Shown here: piece after piece, positions 25,123 through 33,742 of the stretch
Numbering within the stretch: the stretch's first letter is position 1
Layout of the letters: each line of letters starts with the position of its first letter
From: Dyadobacter sp. 3J3
Lineage (GTDB): Bacteria; Bacteroidota; Bacteroidia; Cytophagales; Spirosomataceae
DNA: 47,956 bases
Reading direction: 5' to 3'
Assembly (NCBI RefSeq): GCF_009801115.1
Contig: NZ_VTOL01000026.1
Coordinates: 1 to 47,956, forward strand
Notes under the pieces: generated by a model
The model's input: only the letters and a program-made list of their open reading frames with translations
Database searches by the model: none
What the model was told of the DNA's origin: nothing
Position numbers and translations under genes: made by a program

Positions 25123-27591
25123 CTAATGCTTTTGTTGGTTGATGATCTCGTTAACTTCACTTATTGCTTGATTTAATACAACCATTGTTCCCTGATCTTT
25201 TAAGTTTCCTTTTAACTTTATTTCATTGAGAAAATCGGCTATTCTGGGCGCAATAGTTGAATTTTTTTGAACGGTGACAACTTCCTTTATGGCAATCACA
25301 CCGTCTTTCACATATTTCGGATTGGTAATTCGTTGTATAAATCCAGCGAATTGTCTTGTAAAAGCATACTGAACAGGAGAGTTTCCATTTGTGTAACAGT
25401 CATATACGTATTCCCATTGAGAATCACTTCCCAAAATTATGTAGCTTTGAAGGACTGCCTCCCTTAGTTTCCCCTTACTATTTTCCTGATAGATTTTGGC
25501 AAGCTGAAACTGCTTCTCTGGGTCGAAGGTGCCAATTGCAATTAAGGCTTCTCCCTGTACTGCATAACTTTCACTCTTCATTAAATCATTGAATAGGGTT
25601 AAAAATTCGGGATTCTTCAAGCTTCCCATTTTTTTTATAGCAGCCACACGAGTTGAGTTATTGGGATCAGATTTCGCAATGCGGATCACATCGGATAAAG
25701 CAGATTCTCGATAAAAATTAGCGTTAAGGTCAATGTTGTTAATCGCATGCGTCCTTATCCCATAATAGTTGTCTTTGAGGGCAGACAGCAGAATCTTTTT
25801 GGAATATGGGTCATTTGGGTCATTTTTAGCCGCTTCAACAGCTTCATAACGATCTTGAAAAAGTGGAGCATTAAAATATTGAAACGCAAACTGCATTAAT
25901 GTTTTATGATCTGTCTTTTTTGCAATAAGAATCTTGCTTGCATCGACATTTACTAATAAAGGTACTTCCTTGTAGTCTAATCTGATGGTATCACTTCTTT
26001 TGTTTAGCCAGACTTTTATAGTCTCCTTTCCATTTTTAAGATAAATATCAATATTTACCGGTAGCCTAAATACGTTTGTTTTTTGAGTTTGTTCAATGAC
26101 GACATAGGTTATTTTTTGGCCCGTTTCAAATCCATAACGAATATCAAGCTCAGGATGTCCCGCACCAAAAAACCACTGGTTGAAAAACCAGTTCAGATCT
26201 TGGCCGGATGCATCTTCCAAGGCTAATCTTAAATCTTGAACTTCGGCACTTTGTAGCGCATTCTTTTTAAGATAAAGCGTTAACCCTTTATAAAATGTTT
26301 CATTTCCAAGGTAGTAGCGAAGCATGTTAAGAATTCGCCCTCCTTTCTGATAACTTATCCCGTCAAATACTTCTTGAGGGTTTTCATAGTGATACCTTAC
26401 CAGGTTTTTAGACCAACCGTCCTGATTGTTGAGATATCCTTGCATACCTTTTAAAACATGATCACCAGCAACATCTGAACCATATTTATGCTCGGCCCAG
26501 ATAATTTCACTGAGATCTGCAAACGATTCATTAAGACAAATGTTAGCCCAGCTTTCAGCAGTAACATAATTTCCAAACCATTGATGAAAAAGCTCATGTA
26601 TGTTTCCTGACTCGTAATTTTGATCGGATAACTCCTTAAGACTACTCTGCCGGTCCTCATTAAACGCCGAAGCTGTGGTGTTCTCTATAGCTCCACTAAA
26701 TCCGCGTAGTTTGATCTGGCTATATTTGCTCCACGGATAATCTACGGCAAGTAATTTGGAAAAATAGTCAATGGCTTCCAGGGTATTAGGAAATACAGCT
26801 TTGACCGCATTCTCATTCTGAGCAAATTGAGGTTCCACATAATAGCTGACTTCCTTTCCCTTCCATAACTCTTTTACAATACTAAATTTCCCAACAGCAA
26901 ACATAGATAAATATGGAGCATGCGGCTGTGCCATTTGCCAGGTATCCTTGCGCATGTCCTTGGATACCATTATTTTTTTGACCAGTTTACCATTTGAAAG
27001 GGTCTGGAATTCATTAGGAACCGTTATTGATAGTACTTGTTTAGTTTTTTGATTTGGTTTATCAATAGTAGGGAACCAGGAAGAATTTTTTTCTGGCTGA
27101 CCACTGGTCCAAACTTGAATAGGAGTACCTTTTTGTTTTCCATCCGGGTTGATGAAATGTACAGCTGATTCTCCAATGGCAGGTTTGGTTTCATACTCTA
27201 TATAAATCAGATATTGCTCCTTAGGACCATAGGATTTATCTAGTGTAATGTTCAGCATTTGGTCATCAGCGAAATAACGGAGCGGCATATTCACTTGCCC
27301 CTGATGCAGCTCAACTTTTTTTATGATCAATCTTTTTGCATCAAGCTCAACAGTATTGACCCTGCGAGAGTAAGGTCTGATCGTCAGCCATTCTTTTCCA
27401 GCCAGAACTTGTTTCTTAAAATCCACTAAAATATCCAGTTTGGTATCAATTATCATGTTAAACTTCAAAGCGGACTCTTTGTAGCTTTCATTTACAGGTT
27501 GTGAGAAATAGGTGTTCTGTGAAATTGCTGTGAAACTTGTTATGCACAGGCAAATAATCAACATAAGCTGATGGGTAATCAAAATTTTCAT
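25123..27591 (-). CDS. Secreted M1-family metallo-aminopeptidase
   Basis: An 822-residue zinc aminopeptidase that would trim N-terminal residues from peptides outside the cytoplasm. It has a signal peptide (Met-Lys-Ile-Leu-Ile to about residue 25) and an N-terminal beta domain. The exopeptidase motif is Gly-Ala-Ile-Glu-Asn (a variant of GAMEN). The zinc site is His332-Glu333-Leu-Phe-His336 with Glu355 18 residues later in Asn-Glu-Ser-Phe-Ala-Asp. HEAT-like repeats follow from about residue 570. The motifs are complete. It sits inside the transposon, convergent with the left terminal repeat, and so is probably cargo. A TATCTTTG box and an inverted repeat lie just upstream. Confidence 0.92.
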   Translation of the reverse strand: MKILITHQLMLIICLCITSFTAISQNTYFSQPVNESYKESALKFNMIIDTKLDILVDFKKQVLAGKEWLTIRPYSRRVNTVELDAKRLIIKKVELHQGQVNMPLRYFADDQMLNITLDKSYGPKEQYLIYIEYETKPAIGESAVHFINPDGKQKGTPIQVWTSGQPEKNSSWFPTIDKPNQKTKQVLSITVPNEFQTLSNGKLVKKIMVSKDMRKDTWQMAQPHAPYLSMFAVGKFSIVKELWKGKEVSYYVEPQFAQNENAVKAVFPNTLEAIDYFSKLLAVDYPWSKYSQIKLRGFSGAIENTTASAFNEDRQSSLKELSDQNYESGNIHELFHQWFGNYVTAESWANICLNESFADLSEIIWAEHKYGSDVAGDHVLKGMQGYLNNQDGWSKNLVRYHYENPQEVFDGISYQKGGRILNMLRYYLGNETFYKGLTLYLKKNALQSAEVQDLRLALEDASGQDLNWFFNQWFFGAGHPELDIRYGFETGQKITYVVIEQTQKTNVFRLPVNIDIYLKNGKETIKVWLNKRSDTIRLDYKEVPLLVNVDASKILIAKKTDHKTLMQFAFQYFNAPLFQDRYEAVEAAKNDPNDPYSKKILLSALKDNYYGIRTHAINNIDLNANFYRESALSDVIRIAKSDPNNSTRVAAIKKMGSLKNPEFLTLFNDLMKSESYAVQGEALIAIGTFDPEKQFQLAKIYQENSKGKLREAVLQSYIILGSDSQWEYVYDCYTNGNSPVQYAFTRQFAGFIQRITNPKYVKDGVIAIKEVVTVQKNSTIAPRIADFLNEIKLKGNLKDQGTMVVLNQAISEVNEIINQQKH

Positions 27592-27614
27592 AATTCATGT
27601 TTTCATGGTTTAAG

Positions 27615-27653
27615 CAAAGATATATAAAATAGTACCATGTATCACATAGTACT
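27615..27653 (-). promoter_or_regulatory. Promoter and inverted repeat of the aminopeptidase gene
   Basis: The minus-strand -7 box TATCTTTG (27615-27622) lies 24 bp before the ATG. Covering the -33 position is an inverted repeat, AGTACCATGT (27631-27640) and ACATAGTACT (27644-27653), 9 of 10 complementary. Its position suggests a repressor or activator site. No clean TTTG was found at -33, which would fit activator dependence. Confidence 0.45.
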
Positions 27654-27712
27654 ATGCATTATTTGTAAATTTAATTTATCCTTTATAACAGCTAATATTT
27701 TGACTAAGAGTT

Positions 27713-28330
27713 TTATGCTGCTTTCTGATATTTCTTGACACCGTTCTTTTTAATCCAGTTAGATAAAGTCGCTTCCGTCACCCGATAACGGTCTGCAATG
27801 TACTTCTGACTCGAACCACTGAGCAGCAACGCTTCGATCTCTGGCTTGAACTGATCAAGTTTGCTTTTGCCTGGGCCCGTTGGCCTTCCTAATTTTGTTC
27901 CAGATAGTTTCTTAGCCGCAAGGGACTCTTTCGTCCGCTTGCTGATCAGGTCTCTTTCAATTTCGGAAGCCATTGCAAAAACCATGGCCATCACTTTACT
28001 CTGGATCGAATCGTCCAGTTGCCATGCGCCTTTCACTGTGTAGATCCGGATTCCTTTCTGCATGGCTATTGATATAATCTCCATCACTTCAAGCATCGAC
28101 CTTCCAAGTCTGGAAAATTCACTAAGCAAAATCACGTCTCCTTTTTTAAGCTGGTCCAGGATTGGTCCGATTTTGCGGTTGCGCCACGAAACTTTGCCGG
28201 AAACCTTTTCCTGGACAAACTCGACTTTTCCTAAATTTTTCTCATTGGCCAGGTGCAGTATGTCAGCTTTGTTCTTTTCCAGGTCTTGATCAATAGTAGA
28301 GACACGTAAATAAGCAATATTCCGGGGCAT
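27713..28330 (-). CDS. Serine resolvase of the transposon (TniR-like)
   Basis: A 205-residue serine recombinase of the resolvase/invertase family that would resolve transposition cointegrates. The catalytic domain has Ser11 in Tyr-Leu-Arg-Val-Ser, Leu-Leu-Ser-Glu-Phe-Ser-Arg-Leu-Gly-Arg-Ser and the helix-E segment Ala-Ser-Glu-Ile-Glu-Arg-Asp-Leu. A Gly-Arg-Pro hinge at about 149-152 leads to a C-terminal helix-turn-helix (Lys-Tyr-Ile-Ala-Asp-Arg-Tyr-Arg-Val-Thr-Glu-Ala-Thr-Leu-Ser-Asn-Trp). It is divergent from the transposase; the space between them would hold the res site. A truncated relative lies at 24199. Confidence 0.92.
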   Translation of the reverse strand: MPRNIAYLRVSTIDQDLEKNKADILHLANEKNLGKVEFVQEKVSGKVSWRNRKIGPILDQLKKGDVILLSEFSRLGRSMLEVMEIISIAMQKGIRIYTVKGAWQLDDSIQSKVMAMVFAMASEIERDLISKRTKESLAAKKLSGTKLGRPTGPGKSKLDQFKPEIEALLLSGSSQKYIADRYRVTEATLSNWIKKNGVKKYQKAA

Positions 28331-28478
28331 TTTCGAAGGATTAGATGAAAACCTAATTATGGTATTTATTTTATAATAATAATGATGTAATATTAAATGA
28401 TTTTTGCTAAATTATCCTTACTATTTATATGAACGTTTATTTTATAATATTTTTGCTACTACTTTTTCCCAAATTGTT
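28331..28478. promoter_or_regulatory. Divergent promoter and putative res region
   Basis: Very AT-rich, 148 bp between the divergent resolvase and transposase starts. A plus-strand -7 box TATTTTTG (28448-28455) stands 24 bp before the transposase ATG. The half nearest the resolvase shares blocks with the remnant copy's upstream region, as expected for a res site kept with its recombinase. Confidence 0.5.
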
Positions 28479-29894
28479 ATGGCAAAGCGAACCCCATGGG
28501 ATAAGTATCAACTTATTCTGCCATCTCTCAGTCAGGATGTTTCTATAACAGAATTATCCCGGACTTACAATATACCGGTGCGGACTCTGCGTGACTGGAA
28601 GAAAAAATTTATAAACCGGGGTCTTCCGGGACTGGATCATATAAAAAGAAGAGACCAAGGAACCCGAAGGTGTATGTCACAGCAAATGCAAGAGCTGATT
28701 GACGGATTCGCTTTACTCAAACCCAAACTGAAGATTACGGCTATCTATCAGAAAATTGTTTTGTTAGCTGAGCAGGCCAATCAAAAGCCCCCTTCCTATA
28801 CAACAGTATATAATGTTGTACGCCAGATCAAGCCGGCATTGTTGACGCTATCTCATGAAGGCGTTAAAGCTTATCGACAAAAATATGAACTCATATATCG
28901 TAGAGAGTGCAGGGAACCCAATGAAATATGGCAATGTGACCACACAGAGCTGGACATTTATATCCTGGATAGCGATGGAAGGGAAATAAAAACCTGGCTT
29001 ACTATTATAATGGATGATTATAGCCGGGCGATTGCAGGATTTTTATTATCAGTGGAAGCTCCAAGCTCTATTAATACCGCTTTGGCATTAAGACAGGCGA
29101 TTTCCAGGAAAGAGGATCCATGCTGGCAGATTTGTGGGATACCACAGGTTCTCTACACTGACCATGGTACTGATTTCATGTCTGTACATATTCAGCAGGT
29201 ATGTGTCAATTTAAAGATTCGTCACTTCAATTCAGCTGTGGGCCGTCCACAAGGCCGTGGTAAAATTGAACGGTTTTTTAGAACAATGAATGACATGCTT
29301 CTATCAAACCTACCTGGTTATAGCCAGAATGGCAAACCTTTTTCTAAACCACAGTTGACTTTTACGGAGCTTAATTCTTCTATAAAAGACTTTATAACGA
29401 CAACTTACAACCAGCAAATACATAGGACAACCGGCGTTTCGCCCCTTCAAAGATGGTCAGAAGGTTTTTTGCCTCAAATGCCTGAGTCATTTGAAGAACT
29501 TGATCTTTTACTATTGTATATCCAAAAGCCACGCAAGGTGCAAAGGGATGGAATCCGCTTCCACGGCATGAGATACATTTCTATCGTTTTGGCAGCGTTT
29601 GTTGGAGAAACCGTAACTATCCGATATGACCCTAATGATCTGGGTGAGATTAAAGTCTACCACCAGGATCATTTCCTATGCAAAGCTGTCTGTCAGGATC
29701 TTTCTGACATGACTATAAGCCTTAAAGAGATTAAGGCAGCCAGAAGCTCTGTAAAAAAGGATTTATTTGATCAGCTCAGACAGTCAAAAGCCTTCATTAA
29801 AGGTATCACAGGCAAGAAAGGTCCATCATCTCATAAGCAATCCGTAGTCAGTGAGCCGAAAACATGTAAACTTCGTATTTATGAAAATGAATGA
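28479..29894 (+). CDS. tniA: TniA-like DDE transposase (Mu/Tn552 type)
   Basis: From ATG 28479 this is 471 residues; an earlier TTG start at 28404 is rejected because a -7 box lies between. The N-terminal helix-turn-helix domains (about 20-110, Ile-Thr-Glu-Leu-Ser-Arg-Thr-Tyr-Asn-Ile-Pro-Val-Arg-Thr-Leu-Arg-Asp-Trp) bind the ends. The integrase core has Asp154 (Gln-Cys-Asp-His-Thr-Glu), Asp228 (Tyr-Thr-Asp-His-Gly-Thr) and Glu264 (Gly-Lys-Ile-Glu-Arg-Phe), a DD(35)E spacing. A Mu-transposase C-terminal beta domain follows. It joins transposon ends to target DNA. Its 3' end overlaps the ATPase gene. Confidence 0.88.
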   Translation: MAKRTPWDKYQLILPSLSQDVSITELSRTYNIPVRTLRDWKKKFINRGLPGLDHIKRRDQGTRRCMSQQMQELIDGFALLKPKLKITAIYQKIVLLAEQANQKPPSYTTVYNVVRQIKPALLTLSHEGVKAYRQKYELIYRRECREPNEIWQCDHTELDIYILDSDGREIKTWLTIIMDDYSRAIAGFLLSVEAPSSINTALALRQAISRKEDPCWQICGIPQVLYTDHGTDFMSVHIQQVCVNLKIRHFNSAVGRPQGRGKIERFFRTMNDMLLSNLPGYSQNGKPFSKPQLTFTELNSSIKDFITTTYNQQIHRTTGVSPLQRWSEGFLPQMPESFEELDLLLLYIQKPRKVQRDGIRFHGMRYISIVLAAFVGETVTIRYDPNDLGEIKVYHQDHFLCKAVCQDLSDMTISLKEIKAARSSVKKDLFDQLRQSKAFIKGITGKKGPSSHKQSVVSEPKTCKLRIYENE

Positions 29895-30705
29895 TTTAAA
29901 GATTCCAGGAAAATTTCTGTCTTCATTTATTCTCACGCAGGAATTTAAAAGGTTTGAGGAATTTGTTAACTCATGTGTAGACTACCGGTATATAGGAGTC
30001 TGTTACGGAGAACCAGGAGTTGGAAAATCGCTGGCTGCTGCATATTATACTAAATGGAGGGAAGAATTAACTTCTGAGAACCTTGTCAGTGATATTTCCT
30101 TAGAGAATAGTTCAATGGCGAAAATTTGCAAAGGTGTTTTTGTCACAGTTCCAGTTACCAACACACCAAAAACTATTAGGCATGAAATACGCCGGCGCTA
30201 CTTCGGTTATGGCTCATCCGTTGCAAAAGCAAATGGAATAACGGATTTGGAAGTAAGAGTCAAATACGCAGATTCATTTTGCCCATTGGTCATACTTGAT
30301 GAATCAGACAGGCTTAGTTTCAATAGTCTGGAAGAAGTCAGGCATATGTATGATTATTTACATTTCGGTTTAGTACTGATCGGCATGCCTGGCTTTGAGA
30401 AAAGACTTTCGAGATATCCCCAGTTGTTTTCCCGGATCGGATTTGCTCATCAGTATAAATCCTTGGGAGAAGATGAAATGCGGTTTGTGTTTTCTAAAAT
30501 ATGGGGCAAAATGGGTAAAGAATATGATCCAGAGTACTTTGCCGACTATGAAGCAATGAATACTATTATACGAATTACTGGTGGCAACTTTAGATTGATT
30601 GATCGTATATTCAGCCAGATATGTAGGATTATGAAAATAAATAAGCTGCAAACAGTAACCAAAGAGGTTGTTGAAGCTGCCAGAAAGTGTCTGCTTATTG
30701 GGTGA
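29881..30705 (+). CDS. tniB: TniB/TnsC-like AAA+ transposition ATPase
   Basis: A 274-residue AAA+ protein from ATG 29881 (29887 is an alternative), overlapping the transposase stop by 14 bp. Walker A is Gly43-Glu-Pro-Gly-Val-Gly-Lys49-Ser, Walker B is Val-Ile-Leu-Asp140-Glu141, and an Arg-finger region follows (Phe-Ser-Arg-Ile-Gly-Phe-Ala-His). In this class the ATPase binds target DNA and activates the DDE transposase. IstB and ExeA are related folds, but pairing with a Mu-type transposase favours the TniB role. No TniQ/TnsD-type target selector follows. Confidence 0.87.
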   Translation: MKMNDLKIPGKFLSSFILTQEFKRFEEFVNSCVDYRYIGVCYGEPGVGKSLAAAYYTKWREELTSENLVSDISLENSSMAKICKGVFVTVPVTNTPKTIRHEIRRRYFGYGSSVAKANGITDLEVRVKYADSFCPLVILDESDRLSFNSLEEVRHMYDYLHFGLVLIGMPGFEKRLSRYPQLFSRIGFAHQYKSLGEDEMRFVFSKIWGKMGKEYDPEYFADYEAMNTIIRITGGNFRLIDRIFSQICRIMKINKLQTVTKEVVEAARKCLLIG

Positions 30706-30960
30706 AGTAACATTCAAGTTTGATGCGTGATAATACCGCGATTTGATGTTGAAACAAATACGCAAATTATCGTTGAAGTTAAAACCAAAATTTTTACTTT
30801 CATTAGAAGTACAGCTTAGCGACCGGTTCTTTTAGAGCTGTCTAAGCGGTTACATATTATTTTTAAAAAATAAAATACATTGGGCCGAGAGCTAGTAATA
30901 TACGGGGCTAGAAAGTAGCCCTAGACAAAGGTTCACTTATAGCACAGACACGATTTAGTG

Positions 30961-32388
30961 TTAGGGTTGAGCGGCAAATCTCCTGCACCAATCAAGCATT
31001 CTGGGATACAGTGCATAAACGTTTGATGACGGATGTTCCTTTTTTAAACTTACTAGTGCTTTGTTGAAAGCTGGGAATTCAGTGAAACCCCGATGAGATA
31101 CCATAAGTTGCTCCCGTGCTGCAATTAGAAATGCGGCCGTCTGTGGTTCGAAACGGCCTGAAGCATACAAACAGAACAAAGCGTGGGTCATATATTCATT
31201 GAATACGCTTACCGGGGAGCCATAATACCCGGTTTCCCGCTTGGGGTCCACCCATAATGCTCTTTTTGAAAATATACTGTCTATGGATTCTACATAATCG
31301 CCGGACCGCTCGTTGACATAATTGTGGTCTATTTCTGTAAATACGATACCGCTTACAAAGCCTGACTTCTGCATTTCGGAAAGTTCTTTTCTCGTGTCGT
31401 AAATTTCGGGGCCGGAAACAAACATCACGCATTCCTGAAAGCGCTGCTCTGCCTGAAAATCCCATACAGCAAAGCGCTGGGTGCTGTGGCTGGCCAGTAT
31501 GAGCGGAGAAAATATGACTTTGTAAGACCTGAACTTCGGGCGGGGAAACTCCTTTTCCAGCCAAGTCCACATATCTTCTGCGTCCATCATTTCCCGCTCC
31601 TTGCTGATCAGCTTTTCATAATATCCGGTGTGCTTTTTGTAAAAATTCCGAAAGCCGGAGATTTTTACAAAATCGGCTATTTCTTTGAGGTTATTGCTAA
31701 ACAAATTGGAATAGGTGGAGTCATCCGACCCATAAATAAAAAAGTAGTTTTCAGATCCGACAAGCTTGTCTCCTTCGAAATTAAAACAAATGCTGTTTTC
31801 ACGAAACTCGTAATAGCTCTTCATGTAAGCGGCAGTTTCAAAATCCAGCTTTTTGAACAGTGGATGATCCTGAAATGGCTTGAAATACGTCATCACCTCA
31901 TTGTAGTAATCGCCTTCCTTTCGAATATTCGTGGCTTTCCTTCCCGCAGGGGACAGCGCAAGAATCACGTTCGCAAGTTCAAAAACTTCCGGCACAATTA
32001 TCTGAACCTTGCCGTCGTGCTCTGTGATATAGTCTTTTGTAAAATAGCCGCGAACGTCATTGAAATGCCAGCGAAATATATAGGGCTTTCCTGCAAGCAC
32101 AATGGGGATATAGTGAACCTGGAAGTATGGAAAGGACGAATTTTGAATAGTAATCGAATCTTTTCCAATCCATGCGGTAATAGAAGCACCGCGCCTGCCA
32201 TCCATTCCGTAGTCGATCGTATCCCTGCTGCCGGCGGATAGTGTGTGCCGCTTGTCCGATGTCGAAAATTTCATCGTAAAAGCCCGATCCTCACTGCGCA
32301 ACGTATCCTTGTGAGCTGTATACACCGGCTGTGCATAAAGATGATTAAAAGCAGAAAAAATCGAAACTACAAGTATCCAAAATCTCAT
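30961..32388 (-). CDS. Secreted DUF4932-like protein
   Basis: A 475-residue protein with a signal peptide (Met-Arg-Phe-Trp-Ile to Leu-Tyr-Ala-Gln, about 1-20). The C-terminal half has features I associate with DUF4932 proteins of Bacteroidota: Phe-Thr-Glu-Ile-Asp-His-Asn-Tyr-Val-Asn and, about 45 residues on, Phe-Asn-Glu-Tyr-Met-Thr-His-Ala-Leu-Phe. The spaced Glu/His groups hint at a metal site and perhaps a peptidase-like fold, but there is no HExxH motif and the activity is unknown. It is the second cargo gene of the transposon, at the opposite end from the aminopeptidase. Confidence 0.6.
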   Translation of the reverse strand: MRFWILVVSIFSAFNHLYAQPVYTAHKDTLRSEDRAFTMKFSTSDKRHTLSAGSRDTIDYGMDGRRGASITAWIGKDSITIQNSSFPYFQVHYIPIVLAGKPYIFRWHFNDVRGYFTKDYITEHDGKVQIIVPEVFELANVILALSPAGRKATNIRKEGDYYNEVMTYFKPFQDHPLFKKLDFETAAYMKSYYEFRENSICFNFEGDKLVGSENYFFIYGSDDSTYSNLFSNNLKEIADFVKISGFRNFYKKHTGYYEKLISKEREMMDAEDMWTWLEKEFPRPKFRSYKVIFSPLILASHSTQRFAVWDFQAEQRFQECVMFVSGPEIYDTRKELSEMQKSGFVSGIVFTEIDHNYVNERSGDYVESIDSIFSKRALWVDPKRETGYYGSPVSVFNEYMTHALFCLYASGRFEPQTAAFLIAAREQLMVSHRGFTEFPAFNKALVSLKKEHPSSNVYALYPRMLDWCRRFAAQP

Positions 32389-32523
32389 GTCATTACAATT
32401 TTAAGTAGAATGAAGCGTCAGCAATATAACCATTTCAATTAAATGTGTAATTATAATTTGATGTTTGTTAATTAGTTTGAGGCTTCTTAATTCTAGGCTT
32501 ATAGAGTACACTTTAACTAGGGA

Positions 32524-32578
32524 TTGAATGAACACGCTTGTGCAAAATAGTTCTGTTAAAACAGTGCAAAACAATTCT
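32524..32578 (-). repeat. Right terminal inverted repeat of the transposon
   Basis: This is the partner of 24733-24787 read on the minus strand (AGAATTGTTTTGCAC to GTTCATTCAA). It contains TTTTGCAC twice, which may be two binding half-sites; the second is degenerate in the left copy. ACA at 32621-32623 would be the outer end. Confidence 0.75.
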
Positions 32579-32687
32579 AAAATTTACATAATTAAGTTCT
32601 CAAAATGCCACTTTTAAATTACAGATTAGTGGTATTCCAAAACAAATTTCATTATATTGCAAAATGGTGGGTTAAACTGTAATATTA

Positions 32688-33293
32688 ATGATAATAGGAT
32701 ACGTACGAGTTTCAAAAAACGAGCAAAATCAGGATTTGCAATTTGATGCTCTGAAAAAGGCGGGTTGTGAGAAAGTATTTCATGAAAAAGTTTCCGGAGC
32801 TTCCAAGCAAAGACCGGAATATATGAAGATGGTTGCCGAGTTAAGAAAAGGAGATATTATTGTGGTTTGGAGAGTCGACCGGTTAGGAAGGACGACTTAT
32901 GAACTGATCAAATTAATGGTCGAGTGGAAAGAACTGGGAGTGGAGTTCCGGAGTATTTCTGAGGGGATTGATACTTCTACTAAAATGGGTCGACTTTGGT
33001 ATATGCTTAGTTCTGTGTTTGCAGAAAATGAAAGAGAGATTTTGATGGAAAGGACTTTGGCCGGAATGGAAGCAGCAAGGGCGAGAGGTAGGGTAGGAGG
33101 TAGACCAAAAGGACTGACAAAAAGATCCAAAGAACTTGCGAGCCTCGCAGCAACTTTATACCAAAGTAAAAAATATACAACTAATCAGATTTGCGAACAG
33201 TTAAAGATAGGGAGTAAGGCTACGTTGTATAATTATTTAAGACATGAAGGAATTGAAATTGAGGGGTGGACTAGAATAAGGAAGTTATCCTAA
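32688..33293 (+). CDS. Serine recombinase, Hin/Tn3-resolvase type
   Basis: A 201-residue recombinase unlike the transposon's own resolvase. Ser9 is in Gly-Tyr-Val-Arg-Val-Ser; Arg-Val-Asp-Arg-Leu-Gly-Arg-Thr and Glu-Asn-Glu-Arg-Glu-Ile-Leu complete the catalytic domain. Gly-Gly-Arg-Pro-Lys-Gly-Leu marks the hinge to a C-terminal helix-turn-helix (Tyr-Thr-Thr-Asn-Gln-Ile-Cys-Glu-Gln-Leu). It lies just outside the proposed right transposon end. It could be an invertase or resolvase of a neighbouring element; no invertible segment was spotted. The upstream 32666-32687 sequence is a possible crossover site. Confidence 0.9.
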   Translation: MIIGYVRVSKNEQNQDLQFDALKKAGCEKVFHEKVSGASKQRPEYMKMVAELRKGDIIVVWRVDRLGRTTYELIKLMVEWKELGVEFRSISEGIDTSTKMGRLWYMLSSVFAENEREILMERTLAGMEAARARGRVGGRPKGLTKRSKELASLAATLYQSKKYTTNQICEQLKIGSKATLYNYLRHEGIEIEGWTRIRKLS

Positions 33294-33651
33294 ATTAATT
33301 ACAAAACTAGTATTAAAGTTTCCTGATATCTGATGTGGCGTTATTTATTGGTTATATTTCATTTTATACCTGTTTACTTCTCCTATAAATACATCATATT
33401 ATGTGTCTTAAAAACAAGAGGCCATAACTGTGTCTGTATATGATTTTGAGTCCCAAAGGGTCATCGCGGTCTTGCATCAAGTAAGGTTACCTAAGCATAA
33501 GACTTAAAGTAGCAAATAACTCTTTTGTTCCCGATACACTTCATTCCTTTCCCGCTTAACTTATTATTACCTTTGCTCTGCTAATTAAGAGGTATAATTG
33601 ATGTGTTGTTTTGAATAACAAAATAATAACACAAAATATTTATATAAATAC
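33294..33651. other. Non-coding gap before the XRE-cupin gene
   Basis: No ORF is supported. A good -7 box TACCTTTG occurs at 33568-33575 on the plus strand without a matching -33 element. Otherwise AT-rich with no recognised repeat. Confidence 0.3.
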
Positions 33652-33681
33652 TTGCATAACGGGTTTTTGCATTTATATTTG
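33652..33681 (+). promoter_or_regulatory. Promoter of the XRE-cupin gene
   Basis: TTG at 33652-33654, 19 bp, then TATATTTG at 33674-33681, a close match to the Bacteroidota consensus. Transcription would start near 33688, inside the first arm of an inverted repeat. Confidence 0.65.
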
Positions 33682-33683
33682 CA

Positions 33684-33737
33684 TTCAACCTTGTTGAATG
33701 AAGTGAAACAAATTATAATTTAGTAAACAAGGTTGAA
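33684..33737. promoter_or_regulatory. 12-bp inverted repeat, putative autoregulatory operator
   Basis: TTCAACCTTGTT (33684-33695) and AACAAGGTTGAA (33726-33737) are perfect complements separated by 30 bp. They lie between the -7 box and the ATG at 33743. Two sites three helical turns apart suit cooperative binding by a dimeric XRE protein; as RNA the repeat could also form a hairpin just before the start codon. Confidence 0.55.
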
Positions 33738-33742
33738 AGAAT

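Larger units (their letters stand above)
24691..32623. mobile_element. Tn552/Tn5053-like DDE transposon with two secreted-protein cargo genes
   Basis: The element is defined by 55-bp imperfect inverted repeats (24733-24787 and 32524-32578, 47 of 55 positions identical). Beyond them lie 5'-TGTAAT termini on both sides (24691 and 32623 on the other strand), at nearly equal distance from the repeats. Inside are a serine resolvase, a TniA-like DDE transposase and a TniB-like ATPase, the usual core of Tn552/Tn5053 relatives, plus an M1 aminopeptidase and a DUF4932-like gene. No TniQ was found and no clear target duplication is visible, so the outermost base pairs are provisional. Confidence 0.65.

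Noticed and set aside
28404..28478. Extended start of the TniA-like transposase at TTG 28404
   Set aside because: A consensus -7 box lies inside the extension, and family members start near the Met-Ala-Lys-Arg site at 28479.
29851..29880. GTG start of the TniB-like ATPase
   Set aside because: It would overlap the transposase gene further and adds residues without family support; ATG 29881 or 29887 is preferred.
31486..32241. 251-residue plus-strand ORF
   Set aside because: It lies wholly antisense to the DUF4932-like gene, which has a signal peptide and a coherent composition; the plus-strand product has no recognisable domain.
24691..32623. Target-site duplication for the Tn552-like transposon
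   Set aside because: The 5-6 bp beside the two proposed ends (TTAAAA and GATTAG) do not match; no other placement gave a convincing duplication.
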